Position numbers and translations under genes: made by a program
Notes under the pieces: generated by a model
Told to the model about the DNA's origin: nothing
Databases searched by the model: none
The model's input: only the letters and a program-made list of their open reading frames with translations
Shown here: positions 9,526 through 18,859 of the stretch, piece after piece
How positions within the stretch are numbered: position 1 is the stretch's first letter
Layout: each line of letters opens with the position of its first letter
NCBI RefSeq assembly: GCF_012569785.1
Contig: NZ_CP046202.1
Location: forward strand, 208,569-256,500
From: Enterobacteriaceae endosymbiont of Donacia crassipes
GTDB lineage: Bacteria; Pseudomonadota; Gammaproteobacteria; Enterobacterales; Enterobacteriaceae
Length of the DNA stretch: 47,932 nucleotides
Reading direction: 5' to 3'

Positions 9526-10998
9526 ATGTATACAAAAATAATACTTCCTGATACAGGAATAAAAGAAATGAAAGTAACTGATATTTTAGTTAAAGAAGGA
9601 GATATTATTAAAAAAGAACAATCAATTATTACAGTAGAAAGTGATAAAACTTCGATAGAAATACCTTCTAATCATGAAGGTATAATTAAAAAAATTTTAA
9701 TATCTATAGGTGATATAATTCATAAAGGAGATATTATCTTAGAATTATTAAATAATCAAAATAATAATATTATTAAAAATAATAAAGAAATATTAGATCT
9801 AAAAGAATTAAAATTTAAAAAATTAATTATTCCCGACATTGGTATTAATAAAATGAAAATTTTTGATATTTTAGTAAAAAAAAATGATTTTTTTATAGAA
9901 AATCAAACTTTAATTATTATTAATAATAATGTAAATACATTTGAAATAGCTTCTACATGTTCAGGTTTTATTTATAAAATTAATGTTAAAATTAATGATT
10001 ATATATATAAAAATGATATATTTATGTACATTAATCCTTCCCTTAAAGAAGGGAAACAAAATATAGTAAAAACATTTATTAAAAAAAAAAATTTAAAAAA
10101 TAATATACAAACATATATACATGCCTCTCCTATTATAAGAAAAATGGCAAGAAAATTTAATATTGATTTAAAAGAAATTAAACCAAGTGGATTAAAAAAT
10201 AGAATTCTTAAAGAAGATATTTTAAAATATATTAAAAATAAAAATAATTTAAAAAATGATGATATTCAAAATTTACTTTTTGTTTATAAAAAATTTGGTG
10301 ATTGTGAAGAAATTAATTTAAATAATATACAAAAAATTTCTAGTAAAAATTTATCTAATTATTGGAAAAACATTCCTCATGTTACACAACATATAGAAAC
10401 TGATATTACTGATTTAGAAAAATTTAGAGTTGAAAAAAATAAATATTTTAATCAACAACAAAAAAATATCAAATTAACTTTATTAAGTTTTATAATTAAA
10501 ATTTGTGCATATGCTTTAAAAAAATATCCTAATTTTAATTCTTCTTTATCACAAAATAATAATACTTTAATCATAAAGAAATATTTTAATATTGGTATAG
10601 CTATTAATACAAAACAAGGTTTATTAGTTCCAGTAATTTTTGATGTTTTAAATAAAAATATTAATGATTTATCTCAAATAATAATTAATCTTTCTTATAA
10701 AGCAAAAAATAACAAACTTCATCCAAATGATATGCAAGGAGGATGTTTTACAATATCTAATCTTGGTCAATTTAAAGGAAGTTTTTTTACACCTATAATT
10801 AATTCTCCAGAAGTAGCAATTTTAGGAATTTCACAAGCTAGTATAAAACCTATATGGGAAGAAAATAAATTTTTACCAAAACTTATGTTACCATTATCTT
10901 TATCATATGATCATCGTGTCATTAATGGAGTAGAAGGTATTAATTTTTTAAATTATATTTGTTTTTTAATATCTGATATTAGAAATTTATTAATATAA
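9526..10998 (+). CDS. aceF: pyruvate dehydrogenase E2 (dihydrolipoyl acetyltransferase)
   Basis: This is the core E2 of pyruvate dehydrogenase, which passes acetyl groups to CoA. It has 490 residues against about 630 in E. coli, mainly because it has two lipoyl domains instead of three. Lipoyl domain 1 (1-80) has K41 in ESDKTSIEIP. Lipoyl domain 2 (about 95-172) keeps the fold pattern, but the lysine position is valine (V136 in NNNVNTFE), so it cannot be lipoylated. The E3-binding domain (about 200-236) is intact, with SPIIRKMARK and the Gly/Arg segment. The catalytic domain ends with the active-site SYDHRVING; Asn instead of Asp there also occurs in Azotobacter E2p. It is in the aceE-aceF-lpd operon, 8 bases after aceE. 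Confidence 0.97.
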   Translation: MYTKIILPDTGIKEMKVTDILVKEGDIIKKEQSIITVESDKTSIEIPSNHEGIIKKILISIGDIIHKGDIILELLNNQNNNIIKNNKEILDLKELKFKKLIIPDIGINKMKIFDILVKKNDFFIENQTLIIINNNVNTFEIASTCSGFIYKINVKINDYIYKNDIFMYINPSLKEGKQNIVKTFIKKKNLKNNIQTYIHASPIIRKMARKFNIDLKEIKPSGLKNRILKEDILKYIKNKNNLKNDDIQNLLFVYKKFGDCEEINLNNIQKISSKNLSNYWKNIPHVTQHIETDITDLEKFRVEKNKYFNQQQKNIKLTLLSFIIKICAYALKKYPNFNSSLSQNNNTLIIKKYFNIGIAINTKQGLLVPVIFDVLNKNINDLSQIIINLSYKAKNNKLHPNDMQGGCFTISNLGQFKGSFFTPIINSPEVAILGISQASIKPIWEENKFLPKLMLPLSLSYDHRVINGVEGINFLNYICFLISDIRNLLI

Positions 10999-11050
10999 TT
11001 TTTTAAAAAAATATCATATATAATAAAAATTATTAATAATAGAGACTAAT

Positions 11051-12475
11051 ATGAATAATACAATAAAAACTGAAGTAGTTGTAATTGGTGGAGGTCCTGC
11101 AGGATATGCTGCAGCTTTTCGTTGTAGTGATTTAGGGTTAAAAACCATAATAGTAGAAAATTTTAAAAATTTAGGTGGAGTTTGTTTAAATGTAGGTTGC
11201 ATACCATCTAAAACATTATTAAATATAGCTAAGATTATAAAAGAACAAAATTTTTTTTTTCAAAAAGGTATATTTAATAATAATATTAAAATAAATTTAA
11301 ATAATATTTTAAGTTGGAAACAAGATGTAATTAATAAATTAACTAATGGATTACATTTTTTAGCAAAAAAACGTAATATTAATATTATAAATGGTATGAG
11401 TTTTTTAGAAACAGAAAATTGTTTAAATGTCATTAACAATAATAATAATTTACAAATTTTATTTAAAAATGCAATAATAGCAACTGGATCTCAACCAATA
11501 ATTTTACCATGTCTTCCCTATGAAGATAAAAGAATTTGGAATTCTACAGATGCATTAAAATTAAAAAAAATTCCTAAAAAAATGATGATTATAGGAAGTG
11601 GAATTATTGGTTTAGAAATGGCAACAATTTATCAATCTTTTGGTTCTAAAATAGATATAGTAGATATTTCGAATACTTTTTTATCAGAAGTAGATAATGA
11701 TATTATTGATGTTTATAAAAAAAATATAAAAAATAAATTTAATTTTATACTAGGAACTGAAATTATATCAGTAAATATTAATCATGATTTATTACAAGTA
11801 CAAATGACCAGTGATAATCATAAATCAATTTATTCAAAACAATATGATATAATTCTTGTTGCAATTGGTAGAAAACCTAATTCTAATTTTATAAATAAAA
11901 AATTTAATAAGATTTTAATTAATAATTCTGGATTTATTAATGTAGATAATCAAATGAGAACTAATATATCTAATATATATGCAGTAGGAGATGTTACTGG
12001 ATATCCTATGTTAGCTCATAAAGGAATACATGAAGGACGTTTAGCTGCAGAAGTAATTTCAGGTAAAAAACATTATTTTGTTCCTAAAGTAATTCCATCT
12101 ATTGCTTATACTCATCCAGAAATAGCTTGGATAGGAATAACAGAAAAAAATGCAATAAAAAATAATTTAAATTATAAGAGTTCTATTTTTTCTTGGAAAG
12201 GATTAGGAAGAGCTATATCTTCTAATGCAGAAAATGGTTTAACAAAATTAATTATAGAAAAAGATTCTAATAGAATTATAGGAGGAAGTATTGTTGGATA
12301 TAATGCAGGAGAATTATTAGGAGAAATAAGTTTAGCAATTGAAATGGGATGTGATATAGAAGATATTTCATTAACTATGCATGCACATCCTACTTTTTAC
12401 GAATCTATTGGTATAGCAGCAGAAGTATATACAGGAACAGCAACAGATATTATCAATACAAAAAATTTTTATTAA
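11051..12475 (+). CDS. lpd: dihydrolipoyl dehydrogenase (E3)
   Basis: This FAD enzyme reoxidises the lipoyl arms of both the pyruvate and 2-oxoglutarate dehydrogenase complexes, making NADH. It has 474 residues, the same length as in E. coli. It shows the FAD-binding GGGPAGYAAA near the N terminus, the redox disulphide in GGVCLNVGCIPSK, the NAD-binding GSGIIGLEMA, the second FAD motif NIYAVGDVTG, and the C-terminal catalytic His in MHAHPTFYES. It is third in the aceE-aceF-lpd operon, 52 bases after aceF. Because SucB has lost its usual E3-docking motif while AceF keeps it, how Lpd is shared between the two complexes is uncertain. A hairpin plus T-run overlaps the stop codon. Confidence 0.98.
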   Translation: MNNTIKTEVVVIGGGPAGYAAAFRCSDLGLKTIIVENFKNLGGVCLNVGCIPSKTLLNIAKIIKEQNFFFQKGIFNNNIKINLNNILSWKQDVINKLTNGLHFLAKKRNINIINGMSFLETENCLNVINNNNNLQILFKNAIIATGSQPIILPCLPYEDKRIWNSTDALKLKKIPKKMMIIGSGIIGLEMATIYQSFGSKIDIVDISNTFLSEVDNDIIDVYKKNIKNKFNFILGTEIISVNINHDLLQVQMTSDNHKSIYSKQYDIILVAIGRKPNSNFINKKFNKILINNSGFINVDNQMRTNISNIYAVGDVTGYPMLAHKGIHEGRLAAEVISGKKHYFVPKVIPSIAYTHPEIAWIGITEKNAIKNNLNYKSSIFSWKGLGRAISSNAENGLTKLIIEKDSNRIIGGSIVGYNAGELLGEISLAIEMGCDIEDISLTMHAHPTFYESIGIAAEVYTGTATDIINTKNFY

Positions 12476-12494
12476 ACTAAAAGTTTAATTTTTT
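12472..12494 (+). terminator. Rho-independent-type terminator after lpd
   Basis: A perfect 7-bp inverted repeat (TTAAACT / AGTTTAA) with a 3-base loop starts at the lpd stop codon and is followed directly by six T residues. This is the classic intrinsic-terminator layout at the end of the aceE-aceF-lpd operon. It separates that operon from the pectinase gene. The stem has one C-G pair only, so it is weak by E. coli standards. Confidence 0.55.
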
Positions 12495-12600
12495 ATTAAT
12501 ATAAATATTTTTTAGTAAAAAATGATTAATATCAAATATTATTATTTTATTTACAATTATAATATATTTAATTAAATATATTAATTTATATAAATAAATT

Positions 12601-13887
12601 ATGTATAATTCTAAAAAAAAAAATTATATTTTAGATCAGATAAAAATTCCATTTTTTAACAAAAAAAAATATTTTGTTATAGAATATATAAAATTTTTTA
12701 ATAAAAAAAATGATATTTCATATGCTATAAATAATGCAATTAGTGATTGTCATAGTAACGGAGGTGGAATTGTTATTATTCCTAATGGAGAATTTTATAC
12801 AAGTACAATTATTTTAAAAAGTAATGTCAATTTACATTTGCAAAATGATACTATATTAAAATTTTATACTGATCCTAATAAATATTATAATGTATTTACT
12901 AGATGGGAGGGAACAGAATGTATTAACTATGTTTCATTAATTTATGCTTATAACCAAAAAAATATTGCTATAACAGGTAAAGGTACATTAGATGGACAAG
13001 CTAATTTTTATAATTGGTGGTCTTGGAAAAATGATATAAATGGTAATCATTTACAAAATAATGATGTTAAAATACTTAAAGATATGAATAAAAATAATAT
13101 CCCTATTAAAAATAGGGTTTTTGGTATTAATCATTTTCTTAGACCAAATTTTATTCAATTATATTTGTGCAAGAATATTTTTATTTCAGATATTAATATT
13201 ATTAATTCTCCTATGTGGGAAATAAATCCAGTTTTGAGTAAAAATGTTATTATTCAAAATATTAAAATTAATAGTTTAGGACCTAATAATGACGGGTGCA
13301 ATCCTGAATCTTGTAATAATGTTTTAATTAAAAATAATATTTTTTATACAGGAGATGATTGTATAGCAATAAAATCAGGAACAAATAATGATGGAAGAAA
13401 AATAAATGTTCCTTCCAAAAATATTATAATAAAAAAATGTCAAATGTATAATGGACATGGTGCTATTACATTAGGAAGTGAGTGTTCAGGTGGAATAAAA
13501 AATATTTTTATAGAAAATTGTACTATTAATGATACAATTCAATCTTTTTTTAAAATTAAAAATAATGCAGAACGAGGAGGAAATATAAATAATATTTATA
13601 TTAAAAATATAAATATTAAATTTATTCAAAATAATTTTTTTAATATAAATTACTTATATGATGAAGGAGATAAGGGTAACTTTATACCTATTGTTAAAAA
13701 TATTTTTATTTCTGATATAAATGCAGAAAATTGTTTACAAGTATTTAATATTAATACATTTAAAAAATCTATTGTAGATAATGTTTTTTTTAAAAATTGT
13801 ATTTTTAAAGGATTAAAAAAACCAGAAAAAATATTAATTTATAATAAATATAATATTAACATTATTAATACAAAATTTATTTCTTAA
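12601..13887 (+). CDS. polygalacturonase, glycoside hydrolase family 28
   Basis: This is a pectinase that hydrolyses the alpha-1,4-galacturonan backbone of plant pectin. It has 428 residues in a right-handed beta-helix pattern with many Asn/Ile-rich coils. GH28 motifs are present: the catalytic Asp in NND (D231), the Asp pair in GDDCIAIKSG (D252, D253), and GHG (285-287). The usual R-I-K motif reads K-I-K (318-320), followed by the conserved RGG (325-327). RWEGTECINY (101-110) is typical of the bacterial exo-acting subgroup. The N terminus is charged (MYNSKKKNY) with no signal peptide or membrane segment visible, so the export route is unclear. No ribosome-binding site is seen. It stands alone between the lpd terminator and the convergent dapE, the only accessory gene here. 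Exo versus endo action cannot be settled from the sequence. Confidence 0.95.
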   Translation: MYNSKKKNYILDQIKIPFFNKKKYFVIEYIKFFNKKNDISYAINNAISDCHSNGGGIVIIPNGEFYTSTIILKSNVNLHLQNDTILKFYTDPNKYYNVFTRWEGTECINYVSLIYAYNQKNIAITGKGTLDGQANFYNWWSWKNDINGNHLQNNDVKILKDMNKNNIPIKNRVFGINHFLRPNFIQLYLCKNIFISDINIINSPMWEINPVLSKNVIIQNIKINSLGPNNDGCNPESCNNVLIKNNIFYTGDDCIAIKSGTNNDGRKINVPSKNIIIKKCQMYNGHGAITLGSECSGGIKNIFIENCTINDTIQSFFKIKNNAERGGNINNIYIKNINIKFIQNNFFNINYLYDEGDKGNFIPIVKNIFISDINAENCLQVFNINTFKKSIVDNVFFKNCIFKGLKKPEKILIYNKYNINIINTKFIS

Positions 13888-13910
13888 ACAATATTAAATT
13901 ATTTTTTTTA

Positions 13911-15074
13911 TTAAGTTAAAAAAATATTTTTTATTATCTGATAATATATTTTATATAAAATATATAAATCATTAACATGAACATGTTCATTAATTTTATG
14001 AATAGTTGAATTATTTAAACCTAATTCAATAATTTGTGCTCCTGTTTTTATAATAAAACGACCATCAGAAGTACCTCCATTATTAATTAATGTTGGATTA
14101 AAATTATTAATAGAATAAATACTTTTCTTGACTATATTTATTAAATTTTTTTTTTTATTTTTATAGTATTGATTGCTTAAAAAAAAATTTCCAGATAATT
14201 CCCATTTTATTTTAAAATTTAAAATATATTTTTTAATAATATTATTTAATTTTTTTAAAATATTTTGATGATTTGTTTCATTATTAAAACGAAAATTTAT
14301 ATAAATTATAATATTTCCTGGAATTATATTATCATTTTCTATATTAGACTTAATTTTTGTAATTTGCATACTAGTTTCAGGAAATAAACTATTATTTTTA
14401 CTCCATTTTTTTAAAATTAATTCATTTAGTAAAGGGATTACCATATGAATAGGATTTTTAGCTAACTTATGATATGCTACATGTCCTTGTATGCCTATAA
14501 TTTCTAATTGAACATTTAAAGATCCTCTTCTTCCATTTTTAATATTATCTCCAATAATTTTATTACTTGTAGGTTCTCCTATAATACAAAAATCTATTTT
14601 TTCTTTATTTATTAATAATTTTTGAATAACTTTTATAGTCCCATTTTTTGCATTACTTTCTTCATCTGAAGTAATAACAAAAGCTAAACAACCGTGATAA
14701 TAAGGATAATTTAAAATAAATTTTTTAGCCGCAAAAATCATTGCAGCTAAAGCTCCTTTCATATCACAAACTCCTCTACCATATAAAATATTTTTGTATA
14801 TAATAGGTTTAAAAGGATCAAATTGCCATTTTTTTATATTTCCAGGTGGGACAACATCAGTATGACCTGCAAAGACCAGAGTATTATATATATTTTTATA
14901 TTTAAAGTTATGAATTGCCCAAAAATTATTTGTATCTTTAATATTGATTAAATCAATATGGAATTTTAATTTTTTAAGTATTTCAATTAAAATATTTTGA
15001 CATCCTGCATCAAAAGGACTAATAGAAGGACATTTGACAAGTTTTTTAGTTAAATTAATTATTTTTTGTAACAT
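13911..15074 (-). CDS. dapE: succinyl-diaminopimelate desuccinylase
   Basis: This zinc enzyme removes succinate from N-succinyl-L,L-diaminopimelate, a late step toward meso-diaminopimelate (peptidoglycan) and lysine. It has 387 residues (E. coli 375). Metal and catalytic residues are seen in AGHTDVVPPG (His), GRGVCDMKGALA (Asp), TSDEESNA (the Glu pair), IGEPTS (Glu) and the C-terminal STIHKINE (His). NGRRGSLN and GGTSDGRF are also kept. The N terminus aligns directly with E. coli, supporting the start at 15074. It lies 38 bases downstream of lon on the same strand and converges on the pectinase gene with a 23-base gap. An 18-base palindrome overlaps its start codon. No other dap gene is in the window. 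Confidence 0.97.
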   Translation of the reverse strand: MLQKIINLTKKLVKCPSISPFDAGCQNILIEILKKLKFHIDLINIKDTNNFWAIHNFKYKNIYNTLVFAGHTDVVPPGNIKKWQFDPFKPIIYKNILYGRGVCDMKGALAAMIFAAKKFILNYPYYHGCLAFVITSDEESNAKNGTIKVIQKLLINKEKIDFCIIGEPTSNKIIGDNIKNGRRGSLNVQLEIIGIQGHVAYHKLAKNPIHMVIPLLNELILKKWSKNNSLFPETSMQITKIKSNIENDNIIPGNIIIYINFRFNNETNHQNILKKLNNIIKKYILNFKIKWELSGNFFLSNQYYKNKKKNLINIVKKSIYSINNFNPTLINNGGTSDGRFIIKTGAQIIELGLNNSTIHKINEHVHVNDLYILYKIYYQIIKNIFLT

Positions 15075-15090
15075 AAAAGTATACTTTTAT
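15073..15090 (-). promoter_or_regulatory. palindrome overlapping the dapE start codon
   Basis: An 18-base perfect palindrome (ATAAAAGTA/TACTTTTAT) sits in the lon-dapE spacer and includes the first two bases of the dapE ATG. As RNA it can fold into a 7-bp stem with a UAUA loop that buries the start codon. As DNA it could be a protein-binding site. There is no T-run after it, so it does not look like a lon terminator. In such AT-rich DNA a chance origin is possible. Confidence 0.35.
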
Positions 15091-15112
15091 TAAATAAAAT
15101 CATTTTTAATTA

Positions 15113-17446
15113 TTAAAACGGTTTATTTTGTAAAGCTAGTAATAATACTTCTTCAATATTTTTTACTGTTAAAATTTTTAAATCTGTAACAATATTTTTA
15201 GGTATATCTTCTAAATTTCTTTTATTTTGTTCTGGAATAAGAACAATATTAATTCCTCCTCTATGAGCAGCTAGTAATTTTTCTTTTAATCCCCCAATAG
15301 CTAATATTTGTCCTCTTAAAGTAATTTCTCCAGTCATAGCAACATTAGCTTTTACAGGATTATTAGTTAAACTAGAAACTAGAGCAGTACATATAGATAT
15401 CCCTGCGCTAGGCCCGTCTTTAGGAGTTGCTCCTTCTAAGGCATGGACATGAATATCTATATTTTGATAAAATTCAGTATTAATATTTAATTTTTTTGTT
15501 CTTGCTTTTACTACAGTTAAAGCTGTTTGTATAGATTCTTGCATTACTTCACCTAAAGATCCTGTATATGTTAGTTTTCCTTTGCCAGGTATACATACAG
15601 TTTCAATAGTTAATAATTCTCCACCAACTTCTGTCCATGCTAACCCAGTAACCTGACCAATTAAATTTTCATTTTCTGCTTTACCATAATCAAATTTTTG
15701 AACACCTAAATAATTTTTTAAATTTGTATTATCTATTTTTATAGATTTAATATTTTGTTCTATTAAAATAGTTTTTACTGTTTTTCTACATAATGTAGAC
15801 AATTCTCTTTCTAAACCCCTAACACCTGATTCTCTAGTATAATATCTGATTATATCAATAATTATTTTATCATTTATAATTAATTCTTTTTCTTTTAAAG
15901 CATTACGATTAATTTGTTTAGGTAATAAATATTTTTTAGCTATACTTAATTTTTCATCTTCTGTATAACCAGAAATTTTAATAACTTCCATTCTATCTAA
16001 TAAAGGAAGAGGTATATGCATAGAAGAATTTGAGGTTGCAACAAACATAACTGCTGATAAATCATAATCTATTTCAAGATAATGATCATTAAATGCAATA
16101 TTTTGTTCTGGATCTAATACTTCTAATAATGCTGATGCTGGGTCTCCCCTCATGTCATATGATATTTTATCTATTTCATCTAATAATAATAATGGATTTT
16201 TTACACCTGCTTTAACTATTTTTTGTATAATTTTTCCCGGCATTGAACCAATATATGTTCTACGATGTCCTCTTATTTCTCCTTCATCTCTAATACCTCC
16301 TAATGCTATTTTAATAAATTTCCGACCTGTAGCTCTAGCTATAGATTTTCCTAATGAAGTTTTTCCTACACCAGGAGGACCTACTAAACATAAAATAGGA
16401 CCTCTAATTTTATTAGATCTATTTTGAACTGCTAAATATTCTAAAATATGTTCTTTAACAGATTCTAATCCATAATGATCTTGATCTAATATTTTTTTTG
16501 CTTTACATAAATCTTTTTTTAATCTACTTTTTATATTCCATGGAATTTGTATTATCCATTCTATATATCCTCTAACAACTGTTGCTTCTGCTGATATAGG
16601 AGACATCATTTTTAATTTTTTTAACTCAGAAAATATTTTTTCTTTTACTTCTTTTGGCATCTTTATTAATTCTATTTTTTGTTTGAAAATTTCATTTTCA
16701 TCAAGATGATCATCTATTTCTCCTAATTCTTTTTGTATAGCTTTCATTTGTTCATTTAAATAATATTCCCTTTGACTTTTTTCCATTTGTTTTTTTACTC
16801 TATTACGAATTTTTTTTTCTACCTGTAATAAATCAATTTCAGATTCCATTATAGCCATTAAATATTCTAGTCTTTCATCAACATTAGACATTTCTAATAT
16901 TAATTGTTTATTAGGTAATTTTAAAGGCATATGAGCAGCAATAGTATCAGCTAATTTAGCAGCATCTTCAATATTATTTAAAGAACTTAAAACTTCTGGA
17001 GGAATTTTTTTATTTAGCTTAATATAATTTTCAAATTGATTAATTGCTGTTCTTACTAATACTTTTTGTTCTTTAATTTTTAAAATTGGAGAAGATAAAT
17101 ATTTTATTTGTGCAGTAAAATAATTTTCATTATTTGATAAGGTTACTATTTTTGCTCTATTTAAACCTTCTACTAAAATTTTTATAGTACCATCTGGTAA
17201 TTTTAACATTTGTAATATAGATGTAATTGTACCTACATTAAATAAATCGTTAATATTAGGATTATCATTAGATGCTTCTTTTTGTGCTACTAACATAACT
17301 TTTTTATCTTTATTCATAGCAGCTTCTAAACAACGAATAGATTTTTCTCTTCCAATAAATAAGGGAATTATCATATGAGGATATACAACTACATCACGTA
17401 ATGGTAAAACTGAAATTATAACATGTTCTGAATTCTTAGAATTCAT
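15113..17446 (-). CDS. lon: Lon ATP-dependent protease
   Basis: This is the soluble AAA+ protease that degrades misfolded and regulatory proteins. It has 777 residues (E. coli 784). The N-terminal substrate-binding domain starts with SVLPLRDVVVYPHMIIPLF. A coiled region follows (EKKIRNRVKKQMEKSQREYYLNEQ, split here only for description). The AAA+ module has Walker A GPPGVGKTS near residue 355 and Walker B LLLDEIDK. The protease domain has the catalytic Ser in KDGPSAGIS and the Lys in the LKEKLLAAHRGG segment. Everything needed for activity is present. The first residues align with E. coli, and a GAGAG lies before the ATG. It follows clpX in the conserved clpP-clpX-lon order, 79 bases away. 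hupB, its E. coli neighbour, is replaced by dapE. Confidence 0.98.
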   Translation of the reverse strand: MNSKNSEHVIISVLPLRDVVVYPHMIIPLFIGREKSIRCLEAAMNKDKKVMLVAQKEASNDNPNINDLFNVGTITSILQMLKLPDGTIKILVEGLNRAKIVTLSNNENYFTAQIKYLSSPILKIKEQKVLVRTAINQFENYIKLNKKIPPEVLSSLNNIEDAAKLADTIAAHMPLKLPNKQLILEMSNVDERLEYLMAIMESEIDLLQVEKKIRNRVKKQMEKSQREYYLNEQMKAIQKELGEIDDHLDENEIFKQKIELIKMPKEVKEKIFSELKKLKMMSPISAEATVVRGYIEWIIQIPWNIKSRLKKDLCKAKKILDQDHYGLESVKEHILEYLAVQNRSNKIRGPILCLVGPPGVGKTSLGKSIARATGRKFIKIALGGIRDEGEIRGHRRTYIGSMPGKIIQKIVKAGVKNPLLLLDEIDKISYDMRGDPASALLEVLDPEQNIAFNDHYLEIDYDLSAVMFVATSNSSMHIPLPLLDRMEVIKISGYTEDEKLSIAKKYLLPKQINRNALKEKELIINDKIIIDIIRYYTRESGVRGLERELSTLCRKTVKTILIEQNIKSIKIDNTNLKNYLGVQKFDYGKAENENLIGQVTGLAWTEVGGELLTIETVCIPGKGKLTYTGSLGEVMQESIQTALTVVKARTKKLNINTEFYQNIDIHVHALEGATPKDGPSAGISICTALVSSLTNNPVKANVAMTGEITLRGQILAIGGLKEKLLAAHRGGINIVLIPEQNKRNLEDIPKNIVTDLKILTVKNIEEVLLLALQNKPF

Positions 17447-17525
17447 AAATTTCTCTCTTTAGTATCATAAAATATTTAAAATATATGATTTATATATAAA
17501 AAAATTAATTATTATAAAATAATAA

Positions 17526-18785
17526 TTAATTTTTTTTGTATTCAAAAATAGGATTAGATAAGTTATTAATTACTTTATTATTAATTTTTATTTTATAAAT
17601 ATTTTTCATTGAAGGTGTATTATACATTATATTTAACAATGATTTTTCTAAAATGGATCTTAATCCTCTTGCTCCGATATTTAACATCATGGCTTTTTTT
17701 ACTATTGCTTTTATAGCATTATTATCAAATTCTAATTTAATGTTTTCATATTCAAATAAAATTTGATATTGTTTAATAAGAGAATTTTTAGGTTTTAATA
17801 AAATTTTTACTAGTTGTTCTTCATTTAATTCTTTTAATGCTGTTATAATTGGCAAACGTCCTATAAATTCAGGTATTAATCCAAATTTTATTAAATCTTC
17901 AGGTAATACTTTTTTTAAAATATTATATTTATTTAAAATTTTATTTTGATTATTATTTACTTTTGTATGGAATCCTATACTTCCAGTATGATTAAGTCTA
18001 TTTAAAATTATATTTTCTAAACCATAAAAAGATCCTGCACAAATAAATAAAATATTTTTAGTATTTATTTTAATAAATTCCTGTTGAGGATGTTTGCGTC
18101 CACCTAGTGGTGGAATAGAAGCTATTGTACCTTCAATTAATTTTAATAAAGCTTGTTGGACCCCTTCTCCAGAAACATCTCTAGTTATAGAAATATTTTC
18201 TGATTTACGTGCAATTTTATCAATCTCATCAATATATACTATTCCATGTTCTGTTTTTTCTATATTATAATTAGCATTTTGTAATAGCTTTTGAATAATA
18301 TTTTCAACATCTTCACCAACATAACCAGCTTCTGTCAAAGTAGTAGCATCTGTAATAACAAAAGGTACATTAAGAAAACGTGCTAATGTTTCAGCTAATA
18401 ATGTTTTACCACTTCCAGAAGGACCTAGTAAAAGAATATTACTTTTTTCTATTATAGAACAATGTTCCACATAAAAATTTAATTTTTTATAATGATTATA
18501 TACTGATACTGCAAGTATTTTTTTAGCTTTTGTTTGACTAATAATATAATCATTTAAATAATTAAAAATTTTATGTGGTGTTAATAAATTTATTTTTGTA
18601 TTATTAAAAATATTTTTAAATTTGTTTTGATCTTTTTTTTGTAAAATATTACTATATAATATAATACATTTGTCACAAATAAATATAGAATTATTTTCTG
18701 ATATAAGTTTATTAATTTCATTTTGATTTCTTTTACAAAAAGAACAACATAAAATTTTATTAAAAATCTCCTTATTATTTGTCAT
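17526..18785 (-). CDS. clpX: ClpX, ATPase subunit of ClpXP protease
   Basis: This AAA+ unfoldase feeds proteins to ClpP. It has 419 residues from the chosen start (E. coli 424). The N-terminal zinc-binding domain keeps its four cysteines in two CxxC pairs (CSFC and CDKC). Walker A is GPSGSGKT and Walker B is [22 protein letters not shown] is conserved. The ClpP-docking loop keeps IGF (in GSIGFHTK). The C-terminal part has IPEFIGRLP and [11 protein letters not shown]. An ATG lies four codons upstream at 18797, but its own first bases form GAGG, a good ribosome-binding site 6 bases before the ATG at 18785; the protein from 18785 (MTNNKE) also matches the E. coli N terminus (MTDKRK). It is 74 bases after clpP. 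Confidence 0.97.
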   Translation of the reverse strand: MTNNKEIFNKILCCSFCKRNQNEINKLISENNSIFICDKCIILYSNILQKKDQNKFKNIFNNTKINLLTPHKIFNYLNDYIISQTKAKKILAVSVYNHYKKLNFYVEHCSIIEKSNILLLGPSGSGKTLLAETLARFLNVPFVITDATTLTEAGYVGEDVENIIQKLLQNANYNIEKTEHGIVYIDEIDKIARKSENISITRDVSGEGVQQALLKLIEGTIASIPPLGGRKHPQQEFIKINTKNILFICAGSFYGLENIILNRLNHTGSIGFHTKVNNNQNKILNKYNILKKVLPEDLIKFGLIPEFIGRLPIITALKELNEEQLVKILLKPKNSLIKQYQILFEYENIKLEFDNNAIKAIVKKAMMLNIGARGLRSILEKSLLNIMYNTPSMKNIYKIKINNKVINNLSNPIFEYKKN

Positions 18786-18859
18786 TACAAACCTCATTCA
18801 TTATTTATGATAATATATTTTATAATTTTAAATCTATATTTTTATAGTTAAAATAACTA

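Noticed and set aside
16152..16427. 91-residue plus-strand open frame inside lon
   Set aside because: It is the reverse frame of the highly conserved Lon ATPase region; Lon fully explains the conservation.
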